Assembly (NCBI RefSeq): GCF_015350905.1
Contig: NZ_JADKRZ010000001.1
Span: 372,001 to 436,000 of the forward strand
Length of the DNA: 64,000 nucleotides
Direction: 5' to 3'
Origin: Curtobacterium sp. VKM Ac-2865
GTDB lineage: Bacteria; Actinomycetota; Actinomycetes; Actinomycetales; Microbacteriaceae
The notes below the pieces were generated by a model. It was given only the letters and a program-made list of their open reading frames with translations, was not told where the DNA came from and did not search any database. Numbering within the stretch: the stretch's first letter is position 1; each line of letters starts with the position of its first letter. The position numbers and the translations under genes are program-made. Shown in pieces: positions 41,865 through 50,669 of the stretch.

Positions 41865-43120
41865 ACGCGAGCACCAGCACCAGCACCAGCACCAGCACCA
41901 GCACGAGCACCGCCCCAGTCCTCCGCGCCGAGTCGGTGACCAAGCGCTACCAGCTGCCCGTCACCGTCATCGACCGGATGCGCCGGTCCGCTCCCACCGC
42001 CCTGACCGCGCTCGACGGCATCGACCTCGAGCTCCGCCGCGGCGAGGTCCTCGCCCTGGTGGGGGAGTCCGGCTCCGGCAAGTCGACCCTGGCGAAGATC
42101 CTGGTCGGCAGCGTCACGGCCACCACCGGGACCCTCGACGCGCACGGCGAGCGCGTGCCGGTCCACCGCGACAAGGACGCGTCGCGTCGGATCCAGATGG
42201 TGTTCCAGGACCCGTACTCGTCCCTGAACCCGCGGATCTCGGTCGGCTCGATGCTGCGTGAGCTCCTGCTGCTGCACCGGATCGTGCCGCGGGCCGAGGT
42301 GCGCGCGGAGAGCATCCGGATCCTCAACCTCGTGGGGCTCGAGGAGGACGCGCTCGACGCCTACCCGAGCCAGTTCTCCGGCGGGCAGCGGCAGCGCATC
42401 GCGATCGCCCGGGCCATCGCGGTCCGGCCCGACGTGCTCATCGCCGACGAGCCGGTGTCGGCCCTCGACGTGTCGGTGCAGGCGACGATCCTGGAGCTCT
42501 TCGCCCGCCTGCAGCGTGAGCTCGGCCTGAGCATCCTGTTCGTGGCGCACAACCTGGCCGTCGTCCAGCACCTCAGCCAGCGGGTCGCCGTGATGTACCT
42601 CGGCCGCATCGTCGAGGTCGCGGACACCGACGAGCTGTTCCGGAACCCGCGGCACCCGTACACGCGGGCGCTCATCGACTCGATCCCACGGATGGGCGCG
42701 GAGAGCGTCACGGCGCGGCTCGCCCTGCAGGGCGACCCGCCGAGCCCGTTCGACATCCCGACGGGCTGCCGGTTCCACCCGCGCTGCCCGTACGCGGTGG
42801 ACGCGTGCCGCACGACGGACCCCGCGCTCGCGCCGGTCCCGCTGGTGCTCGGCACCCGGCCTGGAGGCTCGTCCACGGTCCCGACGTCGGCTCCCGACGC
42901 TGAGGCGCAGGCCCCGCACGTCGCGGCCTGCATCCGCTCCGCCGAGCTCGGGGACGTGGACCCGCTCCACGAACCCGCGATCGAGCCCGACGACCCAGCA
43001 CTCACCCGTCCCGACGTGCTCCTCGACCCCGAACGGGTCGTCGAGCCGGACCTCAGCGAGGTCGCACCAGCCGCACCGGCCGCCTCGGCCGCGCACCACC
43101 AGGAGGAACCGTCCGCATGA
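41861..43120 (+). CDS. Peptide ABC transporter ATPase, DppF type
   Basis: The 419-residue second ATPase has Walker A GESGSGKST, signature FSGGQRQR, Walker B LIADEPVSALD, VAHNLAVV, and the C-terminal HPRCPYAVDAC element. It starts with a Ser-Thr repeat (seven pairs after MNA) unlike other DppF proteins. The last ~70 residues are an acidic Pro/Ala-rich tail. The C-terminal extension makes it longer than the usual ~330 residues. It overlaps the D-aminopeptidase gene by 4 bp. Confidence 0.9.
   Translation: MNASTSTSTSTSTSTSTAPVLRAESVTKRYQLPVTVIDRMRRSAPTALTALDGIDLELRRGEVLALVGESGSGKSTLAKILVGSVTATTGTLDAHGERVPVHRDKDASRRIQMVFQDPYSSLNPRISVGSMLRELLLLHRIVPRAEVRAESIRILNLVGLEEDALDAYPSQFSGGQRQRIAIARAIAVRPDVLIADEPVSALDVSVQATILELFARLQRELGLSILFVAHNLAVVQHLSQRVAVMYLGRIVEVADTDELFRNPRHPYTRALIDSIPRMGAESVTARLALQGDPPSPFDIPTGCRFHPRCPYAVDACRTTDPALAPVPLVLGTRPGGSSTVPTSAPDAEAQAPHVAACIRSAELGDVDPLHEPAIEPDDPALTRPDVLLDPERVVEPDLSEVAPAAPAASAAHHQEEPSA
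41870..41911 (+). repeat. Hexanucleotide repeat (AGCACC), seven units
   Basis: Seven AGC-ACS codon pairs encode Ser-Thr at the very N-terminus of the DppF-type protein. The same repeat type occurs just before the DppD-type gene. Confidence 0.9.
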
Positions 43121-43950
43121 AGATCTGGATCTCGTACGACATGGAAGGCGTCGCGGGCATCGTCGACTGGGACCAGTGCCGCCCGGGCAGCGACGGCTAC
43201 GCCCAGGGGTGCGCACTGCTCCTCGACGAGGTGAACGCGGCCATCGAGGGCGCGGTCGCCGGCGGTGCCACCGAGGTGCTGCTCAACGACTCGCACAGCC
43301 GGATGTCGAACCTCGACCCGCGCGCCGTCGTGCACCCGGACAAGGTGCGGTTCATCACCGGTCGCCACAAGCCGATGTACATGATGCAGGGGCTCGACGC
43401 CTCGGTCGACGGGGCGTTCCTGGTCGGCTACCACGGCTCGATCTCGGGGGCGCCGTCGGTCCTGTCGCACACGTACAACCCCGAGGTGTTCACCGGCGCC
43501 CGCGTGGACGGCACCTGGGTGGGGGAGAGCGGCATCAACGCCCTCGTCATGTCCCACCACGGCGTGCCGATCGCCCTGGTCACCGGCGACGAGGTCACCT
43601 GGGACGAGACCGAGCCGTTCGCACCCGACGCCGAGCACGTCGTCACGAAGACCTCGATCACCCGGGCCAGCGCCGACGCCCTGCACCCGACCGAGTCCTG
43701 CCGTCGGATCCGTGAGGCCGCGAAGACCGCGGTCGAGCGCATCCCGGAGATGACCACCGCACCGATCACCGGCCCGGCCACCCTCGAGCTCGACGTCGCC
43801 ACGGCCGACATGGCCGACGTCGCGACCTGGGTCGGCGGCGTCGACCGGGTCGCCACCAGGACGATCGCGATCACCGGCGACGACCTGCTGTCGGTGTTCA
43901 CGCGCTTCGTCGCCGTGAACTACATCACCCGCCAGGCCGGAGGGCGCTGA
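43117..43950 (+). CDS. dppA: D-aminopeptidase, M55 family
   Basis: The 277-residue zinc peptidase matches the M55 metal site of Bacillus DppA: Asp8 and Glu10 in SYDMEGVAGI, His60 in NDSHS, His106 in GYHG, and Glu137 in WVGESG. The Bacillus enzyme hydrolyses peptides with an N-terminal D-amino acid such as D-Ala-D-Ala. The enzyme is cytoplasmic and should act on the peptides imported by the adjoining transporter. Start and stop overlap both neighbours, so it is an integral member of the operon. Confidence 0.93.
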   Translation: MKIWISYDMEGVAGIVDWDQCRPGSDGYAQGCALLLDEVNAAIEGAVAGGATEVLLNDSHSRMSNLDPRAVVHPDKVRFITGRHKPMYMMQGLDASVDGAFLVGYHGSISGAPSVLSHTYNPEVFTGARVDGTWVGESGINALVMSHHGVPIALVTGDEVTWDETEPFAPDAEHVVTKTSITRASADALHPTESCRRIREAAKTAVERIPEMTTAPITGPATLELDVATADMADVATWVGGVDRVATRTIAITGDDLLSVFTRFVAVNYITRQAGGR

Positions 43951-44900
43951 TGCCCGCCGAGGAGTCCATCGCCCCGCCGCGCGACACCGTCCTGTTCGAC
44001 GTGCCGGCGGTCCGCGGCTGGTCGCTCGCGCTGCACGGCGGTGCCGGCGGTCGCATCCAGGAGCTCGCCGCCGAGGAGCGCGAGCGCTTCGAGGCGGGCC
44101 TGACCCGCGCCTACCGGGCCGGCGAAGCGGTCCTCGACCAGGACGGCACCGCGCTCGACGCGGTCTGCGCGACCGTCGAGCAGCTCGAGGACGACCCGCT
44201 CTTCAACGCCGGGCGGGGCGCCGCCCTGACCACCGACGGGGAGGTGGAACTGGACGCGGCCGTGATGGACGGCCGCACCGGTCTGGCGGGGGCGATCGCA
44301 GCCTCCCGGCATGCCCGCAACCCCGTGCACCTGGCGCGCGCCGTCATGGAACGGTCCGCCCACCTGCTCCTGGTCCACCCGACCCGCGCGCTCGTCGAGT
44401 CCTGGGGGCTCACCACCGCGGAGCAGGACTACTTCGTCACCGAGGCGCGGCAGGCGCAGCTGGCCCGCATCCTGGCGGACCGGCTCGTCGCTCCGCGGCA
44501 CGGGACCGTCGGAGCCGTGGCCCGCGACCGGACCGGCTCCATCGCGGCGGCCACGTCGACCGGGGGCATGGCGAACCAGGAGGACGGCCGCGTCGGTGAC
44601 TCGCCGATCATCGGTGCGGGCACGTACGCGCTCGACGGGTTCGCCGCGATCTCCTGCACGGGCGAGGGCGAGGCGTTCATCCGCGGGGTGGTGTCCTACG
44701 ACATCGTCGCGCGGATGCGGTACGGCGGCAGCGTGCTGCCCGACGCCGTGGCCGCGACCATCCAGCAGGAGCTGACCGAGGAGCACGCCAGCGGCGGGCT
44801 CGTCGCGGTCGGCGCGGACGGCCGCGTCGTCGTGGCGCACAACTCGCCGACGATGTTCGCGGCGTTCGACGACGGCAGCGGGCTGGTGCTCCGGACCTGA
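43950..44900 (+). CDS. Isoaspartyl peptidase/L-asparaginase (Ntn hydrolase)
   Basis: The 316-residue proenzyme would cleave itself before Thr186 in RHGTVGAVA, exposing the catalytic threonine. LHGGAGG (29-35), NAGRGAALTTDGEVELDAAVMDG and GDSPIIGAGTYA are the family's substrate-binding segments. Products hydrolyse beta-aspartyl dipeptides and asparagine. Its position, sharing one base with the M55 stop (TGATG), links it to peptide catabolism. The substrate could be isoaspartyl peptides, including the D-isoaspartyl type in some peptidoglycans; this is inference. Confidence 0.9.
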   Translation: MPAEESIAPPRDTVLFDVPAVRGWSLALHGGAGGRIQELAAEERERFEAGLTRAYRAGEAVLDQDGTALDAVCATVEQLEDDPLFNAGRGAALTTDGEVELDAAVMDGRTGLAGAIAASRHARNPVHLARAVMERSAHLLLVHPTRALVESWGLTTAEQDYFVTEARQAQLARILADRLVAPRHGTVGAVARDRTGSIAAATSTGGMANQEDGRVGDSPIIGAGTYALDGFAAISCTGEGEAFIRGVVSYDIVARMRYGGSVLPDAVAATIQQELTEEHASGGLVAVGADGRVVVAHNSPTMFAAFDDGSGLVLRT

Positions 44901-45006
44901 CGAGGTCGGGCCTGCGCGGGCGCGCCGGTCCGGGCGCTCGCCCGGCCGCGCCTGCCAGGCTCGTCAGGACGAGCACCACGACCACCACCGACGACGAGGA
45001 GCAGGG

Positions 45007-45951
45007 ATGCCCATCAACGACGAGGTCTTCGCCCGCATGGACGAGCTGAGCCCGGCGGAGCGCAAGGTCGCCCGCGCACTGCTGGCAGCCTGGCCCACCT
45101 CTGGGACGGAGAGCGCCGCGAGCCTGGCCCGCACCGCCGGCACGAGCACGCCGACGGTCCTCCGGCTCGCGAGCCGCCTCGGCTTCGGCAGCTGGCCGGA
45201 GTTCCAGGCGCGGGTGCGTGACGAGATCGCCGACCACCTCAACAGCCCGCTCCGGCGGTCCCAGGAGGGCATCGCGCTCGGTGACGGTGGCACGCTCGGT
45301 CGCGCCATCGCGGACCGGGTCGCGCTCGTGGAGTCGCTCGGCACGAGCGTGCCGCCGAGCGAGTTCGACCGCGCGGTCGCGGTGCTCGCCGACCGGCCGA
45401 AGCAGGTCGCACTGCTGGGCGGCTACTTCAGCCGGTACTTCGCGATGGTGCTCGCGGCGCAGCTCGACCAGATCCTGCCGAACGTCGACTTCGTGGCCGA
45501 GCCGCTCGGGCACGACGTCGGCCGGTTCCTGCAGCTCGGCAAGGGCGGGGTCGTCGTCGTGATGGACTTCCGCCGGCACGAGCTCGTGGCGCAGCAGGCG
45601 GCTGCCGCGGCGAAGCGCCAGGGCGCCACCGTGCTGCTCATCACCGACACGTCGCTGTCGCCCGTGGTCGAGAGCGCGGACATCGTGCTCCCGGTCACCG
45701 TCGACGGCATCCCGTTCGACTCCATGACGCCGCTGCTCGTGCTCATCGAGGCCCTGGTCGAGGGCGTCCTGCGCGCCGCCGGGCCCCGCGGGCTGGAGCG
45801 GATGCGGCAGTGGGAGGAGTCGGTGCGGATCACCCGCGCCTCCCGTGCGGCGCACGCCGAGGGGGACGTCCGCGACGACACCGGGCCCCGCGAGGTCGGG
45901 GCCGGCAACGTCGAGGCGCTCACCCTGCCGGGGACGGGGGGCGCGCTGTGA
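45007..45951 (+). CDS. RpiR-family transcriptional regulator
   Basis: The 314-residue regulator has the RpiR HTH domain at the N-terminus (SAASLARTAGTSTPTVLRLASRLGFGSWPEFQARV) and a SIS domain for phosphosugar ligands (QVALLGGYFSRYFAMVLAAQL, VVVVMDFRRH). RpiR proteins often control amino-sugar or murein-peptide use, which fits the upstream D-aminopeptidase. The last ~50 residues are an unstructured tail. The gap to the upstream operon is 106 bp; ATG 45007 has GAGGAGCAGG in front. It overlaps the SDR gene by 4 bp. Confidence 0.9.
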   Translation: MPINDEVFARMDELSPAERKVARALLAAWPTSGTESAASLARTAGTSTPTVLRLASRLGFGSWPEFQARVRDEIADHLNSPLRRSQEGIALGDGGTLGRAIADRVALVESLGTSVPPSEFDRAVAVLADRPKQVALLGGYFSRYFAMVLAAQLDQILPNVDFVAEPLGHDVGRFLQLGKGGVVVVMDFRRHELVAQQAAAAAKRQGATVLLITDTSLSPVVESADIVLPVTVDGIPFDSMTPLLVLIEALVEGVLRAAGPRGLERMRQWEESVRITRASRAAHAEGDVRDDTGPREVGAGNVEALTLPGTGGAL

Positions 45952-46673
45952 GCGCGGTCACGGCCGGGAGGCCCGGGGAGACGCTCGCAGGTCGGGTCGC
46001 GGTGGTCACGGGTGCAGCCCAGGGCATCGGGTCCGGCATCGCGGACCGGCTCGCCGCCGACGGTGCCGTCGTCCACCGCGTGGACCGGGATGACGTGGAC
46101 CTCAGTGACACCGCGGCGACCGACGCCTGGTTCGCAGCGCTCGGTCCGGTCGACGTCCTGGTGAACGTGGCCGGCGGCGTGGTCGGGCAGACGCACACGC
46201 CGATCGAGGAGCTCTCGGACGAGGCCTGGGACGCCGTCCTGCACGCCAACCTCACGACCACGCGGAACTGCACCCGTGCCGCCGTCCGGAGCATGAAGCC
46301 GCGCGGGTGGGGGCGGATCGTGATGATCGCGTCCGGTGCCGGGCGCAGCGTCAGCCTGACCGGCATCCAGGCGTACACCGCGGCGAAGGCGGCGCAGATC
46401 GGCTTCACCCGGCAGATGGCGCACGAGCTCGGCCAGTACGGCATCACGGCGAACTGCATCGCGCCCGGGTTCGTGCTGTCGAACCCGACGACGCAGGCGC
46501 AGTGGGACTCGTACGGGCCCGAGGGCCAGCGCGCCCTGGTCGAGCGGATCGCGGTCCGCCGGACGGGCACCCCGGAGGACATCGCCCGAGCCGTGTCCTT
46601 CTTCGTCGCACCGGACGCCGGCTGGGTGAGCGGGCAGACGCTCTCCGTCGACGGCGGCCACTCGCTCTTCTGA
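45948..46673 (+). CDS. Short-chain dehydrogenase/reductase
   Basis: The 241-residue SDR has TGAAQGIG, NVAGG (variant of NNAG), the catalytic YTAAK and the C-terminal GWVSGQTLSVDGGHSLF. After the second strand there is VDRDDVD, favouring NAD. GTG 45948 overlaps the rpiR-type stop. It is probably part of the same catabolic operon; its substrate is unknown. The following leader contains a polypyrimidine stretch. Confidence 0.88.
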   Translation: MSAVTAGRPGETLAGRVAVVTGAAQGIGSGIADRLAADGAVVHRVDRDDVDLSDTAATDAWFAALGPVDVLVNVAGGVVGQTHTPIEELSDEAWDAVLHANLTTTRNCTRAAVRSMKPRGWGRIVMIASGAGRSVSLTGIQAYTAAKAAQIGFTRQMAHELGQYGITANCIAPGFVLSNPTTQAQWDSYGPEGQRALVERIAVRRTGTPEDIARAVSFFVAPDAGWVSGQTLSVDGGHSLF

Positions 46674-46687
46674 GTCGGCTCCGCGAG

Positions 46688-46751
46688 CCTCCAGTCCGTC
46701 CTGTCCCTGTCCGTTCCTCTCCTGTTCGTCCCTGTTCCTGTCCTCTGGAGG
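46688..46751 (+). promoter_or_regulatory. Polypyrimidine leader that can pair with the ribosome site of the DUF885 gene
   Basis: CCTCCAG (46688-46694) is complementary to CTGGAGG (46745-46751), which contains the ribosome-binding GGAGG of the next gene. Between them lies a C/T/G tract with repeated CCTGT and only rare A. Pairing would hide the ribosome site. Confidence 0.4.
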
Positions 46752-46755
46752 ACCA

Positions 46756-48459
46756 TTGACCACCGACACGGCCACCCGACTGCTCGCCCTGGGCGAGCGG
46801 TACTTCGTCGCGCAGCACACGTACGACCCGTACAACGCGACCCTGCTCGGGATCACGGAGTTCGACCACCTGCCGGGGGACCCGTCGCGGGCCGCGAGCG
46901 AGCGCGCAGCTGCCGAGCTCGACGCCGTGGCGCAGCAGGCAGCAGCGCTGCCGGGGGAGGACCTCGACGACGCCGGGCGCACCGACCGCGACGTGCTCGT
47001 CGCGCTGGCCCGTGGTGCGGCGGACGACGCCCGGCACGCGCTCTGGGCGGCGAACGCCTCGGCCAAGGGGTACGTCAGCCGGCAGGGCCTCGTGTTCCAG
47101 GCCGTGCCCGCGATGACGGTCCCGGACCGTGCCGCGGCCGTCCGGTACACGTCCCGGCTCGCCGGGCTCGGCGCGATGTTCGTCGCGCTGGGGGAGCGGT
47201 ACGCCGACGAGGCCGCCGCCGGCCGGGTGCCGACGCGGATGGGCGTCCTGCACGCCGTCGAGCAGCTCGAGGGGTACCTGGCGCTGCCGCTCGCGGAGGA
47301 CCCGTTGCTCGAGCCCGCCCACACGGCGACGGTGGCCGAGGCTGCGTCACTGGTCGCGCAGTCGGAGGACCTCGTCGCGCAGTCCGTCCGCCCCGGGATG
47401 GCCGCACTCGCCGAGGCACTGCGCGCACTGCTGCCGGTGGCCCGTGACGACGACCACGTCGGCATCAGCGAGGTGCCCGGCGGGACCGAGGGTTACGTCG
47501 CCGCGGTCGCCCGGCACACCACGACCGACCTGACCCCGGACGAGGTGCACCGGATCGGGCTCGAGGAGCTCGAGGGCATCCGCGCCGAGGCCGCCGAGAT
47601 CGGGGACCGGCTGTTCGGCCTCCGTGACTTCGCCGCCATCGCCACGCGACTCCGCGACGACCCCGCGCTCCGGTTCAGCTCGAGCGAGGAGATCATGGCC
47701 GTCGCGCACGACGCCCTCGGCCGAGCCGAGGCCGTGCGCGACCGGTACTTCCCCGCGGACGACATCACCGACTGCGCGATCGAACCGATCAACGAGGTCG
47801 ACGCCGCGTCCAGCGCGCTCGGGTTCTACCGTCCGCCCGCCGTCGACGGCAGCCGCCCGGGCACCTTCTGCATCAACGCCAGCGCCCCCGAGACGCACTA
47901 CCGCTACGAGTACGAGGCCCTGACCTTCCACGAGTCGGTGCCCGGGCACCACATGCAGCTCGCGATGGCGCAGCGGCTCGACATCCCGCGGTACCGGCGG
48001 CACCTCGACGTGGAGGCCTGCAGCTTCAACGAGGGCTGGGGGCTGTACTCCGAGCAGTTCGCGGACGACGCCGGCCTGTACTCCGACGACCTCTCGCGGC
48101 TCGGGATGCTCTCGATGCGGGCCGTCCGCGCCTGCCGACTGGTGGTCGACACCGGCATGCACGCGTTCGGCTGGTCGCGGGAGCGTGCAGTGCAGTTCAT
48201 GCTCGACAACACCGCGACGACCGACGAACACGTCCGGAGCGAGGTCGACCGCTACATTGCCTGGCCCGGACAGGCGCTGGCGTACATGATCGGCCGCCGC
48301 GAGATCCTCCGGCTCCGCACCGGCGCACAACAGGCCCTCGGCGACGCGTTCTCGATCCGGGACTTCCACGCCACCGTGCTCGGCAACGGCGCGGTCCCGC
48401 TGACCGTCCTGGCCGACGCCGTCACCCGCTGGCAGCAGCGCACCACCGCCGCCGTCTGA
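46756..48459 (+). CDS. DUF885-family metallopeptidase
   Basis: The 567-residue protein belongs to the DUF885 family of M32/M3-like zinc peptidases. The metal motif HESVPGHH is at 392-399. EACSFNEGWGLYSEQ further on would supply the third ligand Glu, and YIAWPGQALAYMIGRREI is a conserved C-terminal block. It has no signal peptide, so it should digest peptides in the cytoplasm. It starts with TTG 46756, unusual in this window, with TGGAGG 5 nt upstream and a possible sequestering hairpin. It sits downstream of the regulator and SDR in the same direction. Confidence 0.86.
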   Translation: MTTDTATRLLALGERYFVAQHTYDPYNATLLGITEFDHLPGDPSRAASERAAAELDAVAQQAAALPGEDLDDAGRTDRDVLVALARGAADDARHALWAANASAKGYVSRQGLVFQAVPAMTVPDRAAAVRYTSRLAGLGAMFVALGERYADEAAAGRVPTRMGVLHAVEQLEGYLALPLAEDPLLEPAHTATVAEAASLVAQSEDLVAQSVRPGMAALAEALRALLPVARDDDHVGISEVPGGTEGYVAAVARHTTTDLTPDEVHRIGLEELEGIRAEAAEIGDRLFGLRDFAAIATRLRDDPALRFSSSEEIMAVAHDALGRAEAVRDRYFPADDITDCAIEPINEVDAASSALGFYRPPAVDGSRPGTFCINASAPETHYRYEYEALTFHESVPGHHMQLAMAQRLDIPRYRRHLDVEACSFNEGWGLYSEQFADDAGLYSDDLSRLGMLSMRAVRACRLVVDTGMHAFGWSRERAVQFMLDNTATTDEHVRSEVDRYIAWPGQALAYMIGRREILRLRTGAQQALGDAFSIRDFHATVLGNGAVPLTVLADAVTRWQQRTTAAV

Positions 48460-48498
48460 CCTGCACCACCCTCGTCCGTACGACCCTGGAGGACCCCC

Positions 48499-49491
48499 GT
48501 GGACATCACGATCATCGGCGCCGGCGCGATCGGCGGCACCATCGGCGCACACATGGCCCGCGCCGGGCACGGCGTGCTGCTGTGCGACGCGGACGCCGAC
48601 CACGTCGCCGCGATCAACGCCGAAGGAATGCACATCGAGGGCCCCGTCGAGGACTTCACGGTCCGCGTGGACGCCGTCACGCCGGAGGAGCTGCCGGCAC
48701 GGGTCGGCCCAGGCGGCGTCGGGGCAGCGGTCGTCGCGGTGAAGAGCCTGCACACCGCGTCCGCCGCCCGGGTGCTCGCCGAGGTGCTCGCCCCTGACGG
48801 GTACGTGCTCACCACCCAGAACGGGCTCACCGCCGACACCCTGTCGGAGGTGGTCGGTGCCGAGCGCGTGGTGTCGAGCTTCATCAACGTCGGCGCCGAC
48901 TACCTCGAGCCGGGCCGGATCCTGCAGGGCAACATCGCCGCGTTCCGGATCGGCGAGCTCGCCGGGGGAGCGATCACCCCGCGCGTGGGCCTGCTCGCGG
49001 ACGCGATGCCGTACGCGCTGCCGACGGAGAACGTCCTCGGGTACCTGTGGGGGAAGGAGGCCTACGGCGCGATGCTCTGGGCCGGGGCCGTCTCGGACCT
49101 GACCATCGCCGACTCGCTCTCGCTGCCGGAGTACCGCGACCTGATGATCGCCGTCGCGCAGGAGGCCATCGACCAGGCGCCCGTCCAGGTCGAGTCCTTC
49201 GACGGCTTCGTGCCGGACGACCTGCCCGGCTCGCTCGACCGCCTCGCCGCGTTCAACCGCCGCAGCGCCAAGGCCCGGTCCGGGATCTGGCGCGACCTCA
49301 TGGTGCGCAAGCGCAAGACCGAGGTCGACGAGGTGCACAAGGACATCCAGGGCCCCGTCTTCGACCGCATCGTCGCCATGGTCCACGACGTCGAGGAGGG
49401 CCGCCGCACGTGCGAGCGCGCGAACCTCGACGAGCTCGCCGCCTTCGTCCGCGACCTCCCCACGCCCGTCAGCGCCGTCGCCGGCCGCTGA
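48499..49491 (+). CDS. Ketopantoate reductase-family enzyme
   Basis: The 330-residue protein has the PanE/ApbA layout: Rossmann GAGAIGG (7-13), VVAVKSLHT, TTQNGL, VVSSFINVGADY, and the catalytic-Lys region LWGKEAYGAML. The C-terminal helical part (LMVRKRKTEVDEVHKDI) is standard. It would reduce a 2-oxo acid with NADPH. In catabolic clusters such PanE-like enzymes act on other oxo acids, so a role in pantothenate synthesis is not assumed. GTG 48499 has TGGAGGA upstream. Confidence 0.87.
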   Translation: MDITIIGAGAIGGTIGAHMARAGHGVLLCDADADHVAAINAEGMHIEGPVEDFTVRVDAVTPEELPARVGPGGVGAAVVAVKSLHTASAARVLAEVLAPDGYVLTTQNGLTADTLSEVVGAERVVSSFINVGADYLEPGRILQGNIAAFRIGELAGGAITPRVGLLADAMPYALPTENVLGYLWGKEAYGAMLWAGAVSDLTIADSLSLPEYRDLMIAVAQEAIDQAPVQVESFDGFVPDDLPGSLDRLAAFNRRSAKARSGIWRDLMVRKRKTEVDEVHKDIQGPVFDRIVAMVHDVEEGRRTCERANLDELAAFVRDLPTPVSAVAGR

Positions 49492-49520
49492 CCGACCCTG
49501 TCTGAACTGGAGCCATCCCC

Positions 49521-50567
49521 ATGCGCGCAGCCCTCTACCAGGCCGCCGGCCACGTCACCGTCGAGGACGTCCCCGACGCCGCCCTGCAGCAGCCCACGGA
49601 CGCGGTCGTCCGCGTCGTCCGGTCCTGCGTCTGCGGGTCCGACCTCTGGTCCTGGCGCGGGGTGACCCAGCGCGAGCCCGGGTCGCGCCTCGGCCACGAG
49701 TTCATCGGCGTCGTCGAGGAGGTCGGGTCCGACGTCCACACCGTCACGGTGGGAGACCTCGTCGTCGCTCCGTTCCAGTGGTCCGACGGCACCTGCCCGG
49801 CCTGCCTGGACGGCATCAACACCCGATGTGAACACGGCGGTACCTTCGGTGCGCCCGGCGCCGACGGGGGACAGGGGGACGCCGTCCGGGTGCCCCTGGC
49901 CGACGGCACGCTCGTCGTCGTGCCCGGCGGCCTCGCGGGGGTCGACGAGCACCTGCTGCCGTCCCTGCTCGCGCTGAGCGACGTCGCGGGCACCGGCCTG
50001 CACGGTGCCGTCCTGGCCGACGTCACCGAGGGCTCGACCGTCGCGGTCATCGGTGACGGCGCCGTCGGGCTCGCCGCGGTCCTGGGTGCCCGGTCCGTCC
50101 TCGGCGCCGAGCGGGTCATCCTGATGAGCAGCCACGAGGACCGCGCGGCGATCGGTCGCACGTACGGTGCCACCGACGTCGTGAGCGTCCGCGGCGACGA
50201 CGCCGTCGCCGCCGTCCGCGAGATGACCGGGGGACTCGGCGTCCGACACGTCGTCGAGGCCGTCGGGACCCCGGAGTCCTGGGCGACAGCGATCGGCATG
50301 GCCCGCGTCGGTGGCACCATCGGCGCGGTCGGCGTCCCGCACACCAGCCCGCAGCTCGGCATCTTCCAGCCGTTCGTGCAGCACCTGACGCTGCGCTTCG
50401 GTCTCGCCCCGGTGCGCCGTTACCTGCCCGACCTCGTCGCGCGCACGATGGCTGGCACCTACGACGCCGGGGCGGTGTTCGACCTGACGCTGCCGTTGGC
50501 GGACGTCGCCGAGGGGTACCGCGCGATGGACGAGCGGCGCAGCATCAAGGCGATGCTGGCGGGCTGA
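49521..50567 (+). CDS. Zinc-dependent alcohol dehydrogenase (MDR family)
   Basis: The 348-residue MDR enzyme has the catalytic-zinc Cys in SCVCGSDLW, GHEFIGVVEEVG, the structural-zinc Cys cluster (CPACLDGINTRCEHG), the cofactor motif VIGDGAVGLAAVLGA and GRSIKAML near the C-terminus. The structural cluster has three cysteines in place of four. It probably oxidises an alcohol formed by the neighbouring enzymes. ATG 49521 is preceded by CTGGAG. It is the last gene before a gap leading to the acyl-CoA synthetase. Confidence 0.88.
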   Translation: MRAALYQAAGHVTVEDVPDAALQQPTDAVVRVVRSCVCGSDLWSWRGVTQREPGSRLGHEFIGVVEEVGSDVHTVTVGDLVVAPFQWSDGTCPACLDGINTRCEHGGTFGAPGADGGQGDAVRVPLADGTLVVVPGGLAGVDEHLLPSLLALSDVAGTGLHGAVLADVTEGSTVAVIGDGAVGLAAVLGARSVLGAERVILMSSHEDRAAIGRTYGATDVVSVRGDDAVAAVREMTGGLGVRHVVEAVGTPESWATAIGMARVGGTIGAVGVPHTSPQLGIFQPFVQHLTLRFGLAPVRRYLPDLVARTMAGTYDAGAVFDLTLPLADVAEGYRAMDERRSIKAMLAG

Positions 50568-50669
50568 CCGTCGACCCCCTGGTCCGCGATCTCCGCCGAC
50601 CGCGCCGCCGCGACCACGCCGGCCTCCGTCAGTGGCACCGGCGTCGAACGGATGCGGCATGATCGGACG

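Noticed and set aside
46674-46755. A small gene in the polypyrimidine leader
   Set aside because: There is no start with ribosome site or sustained frame; the tract is repetitive.
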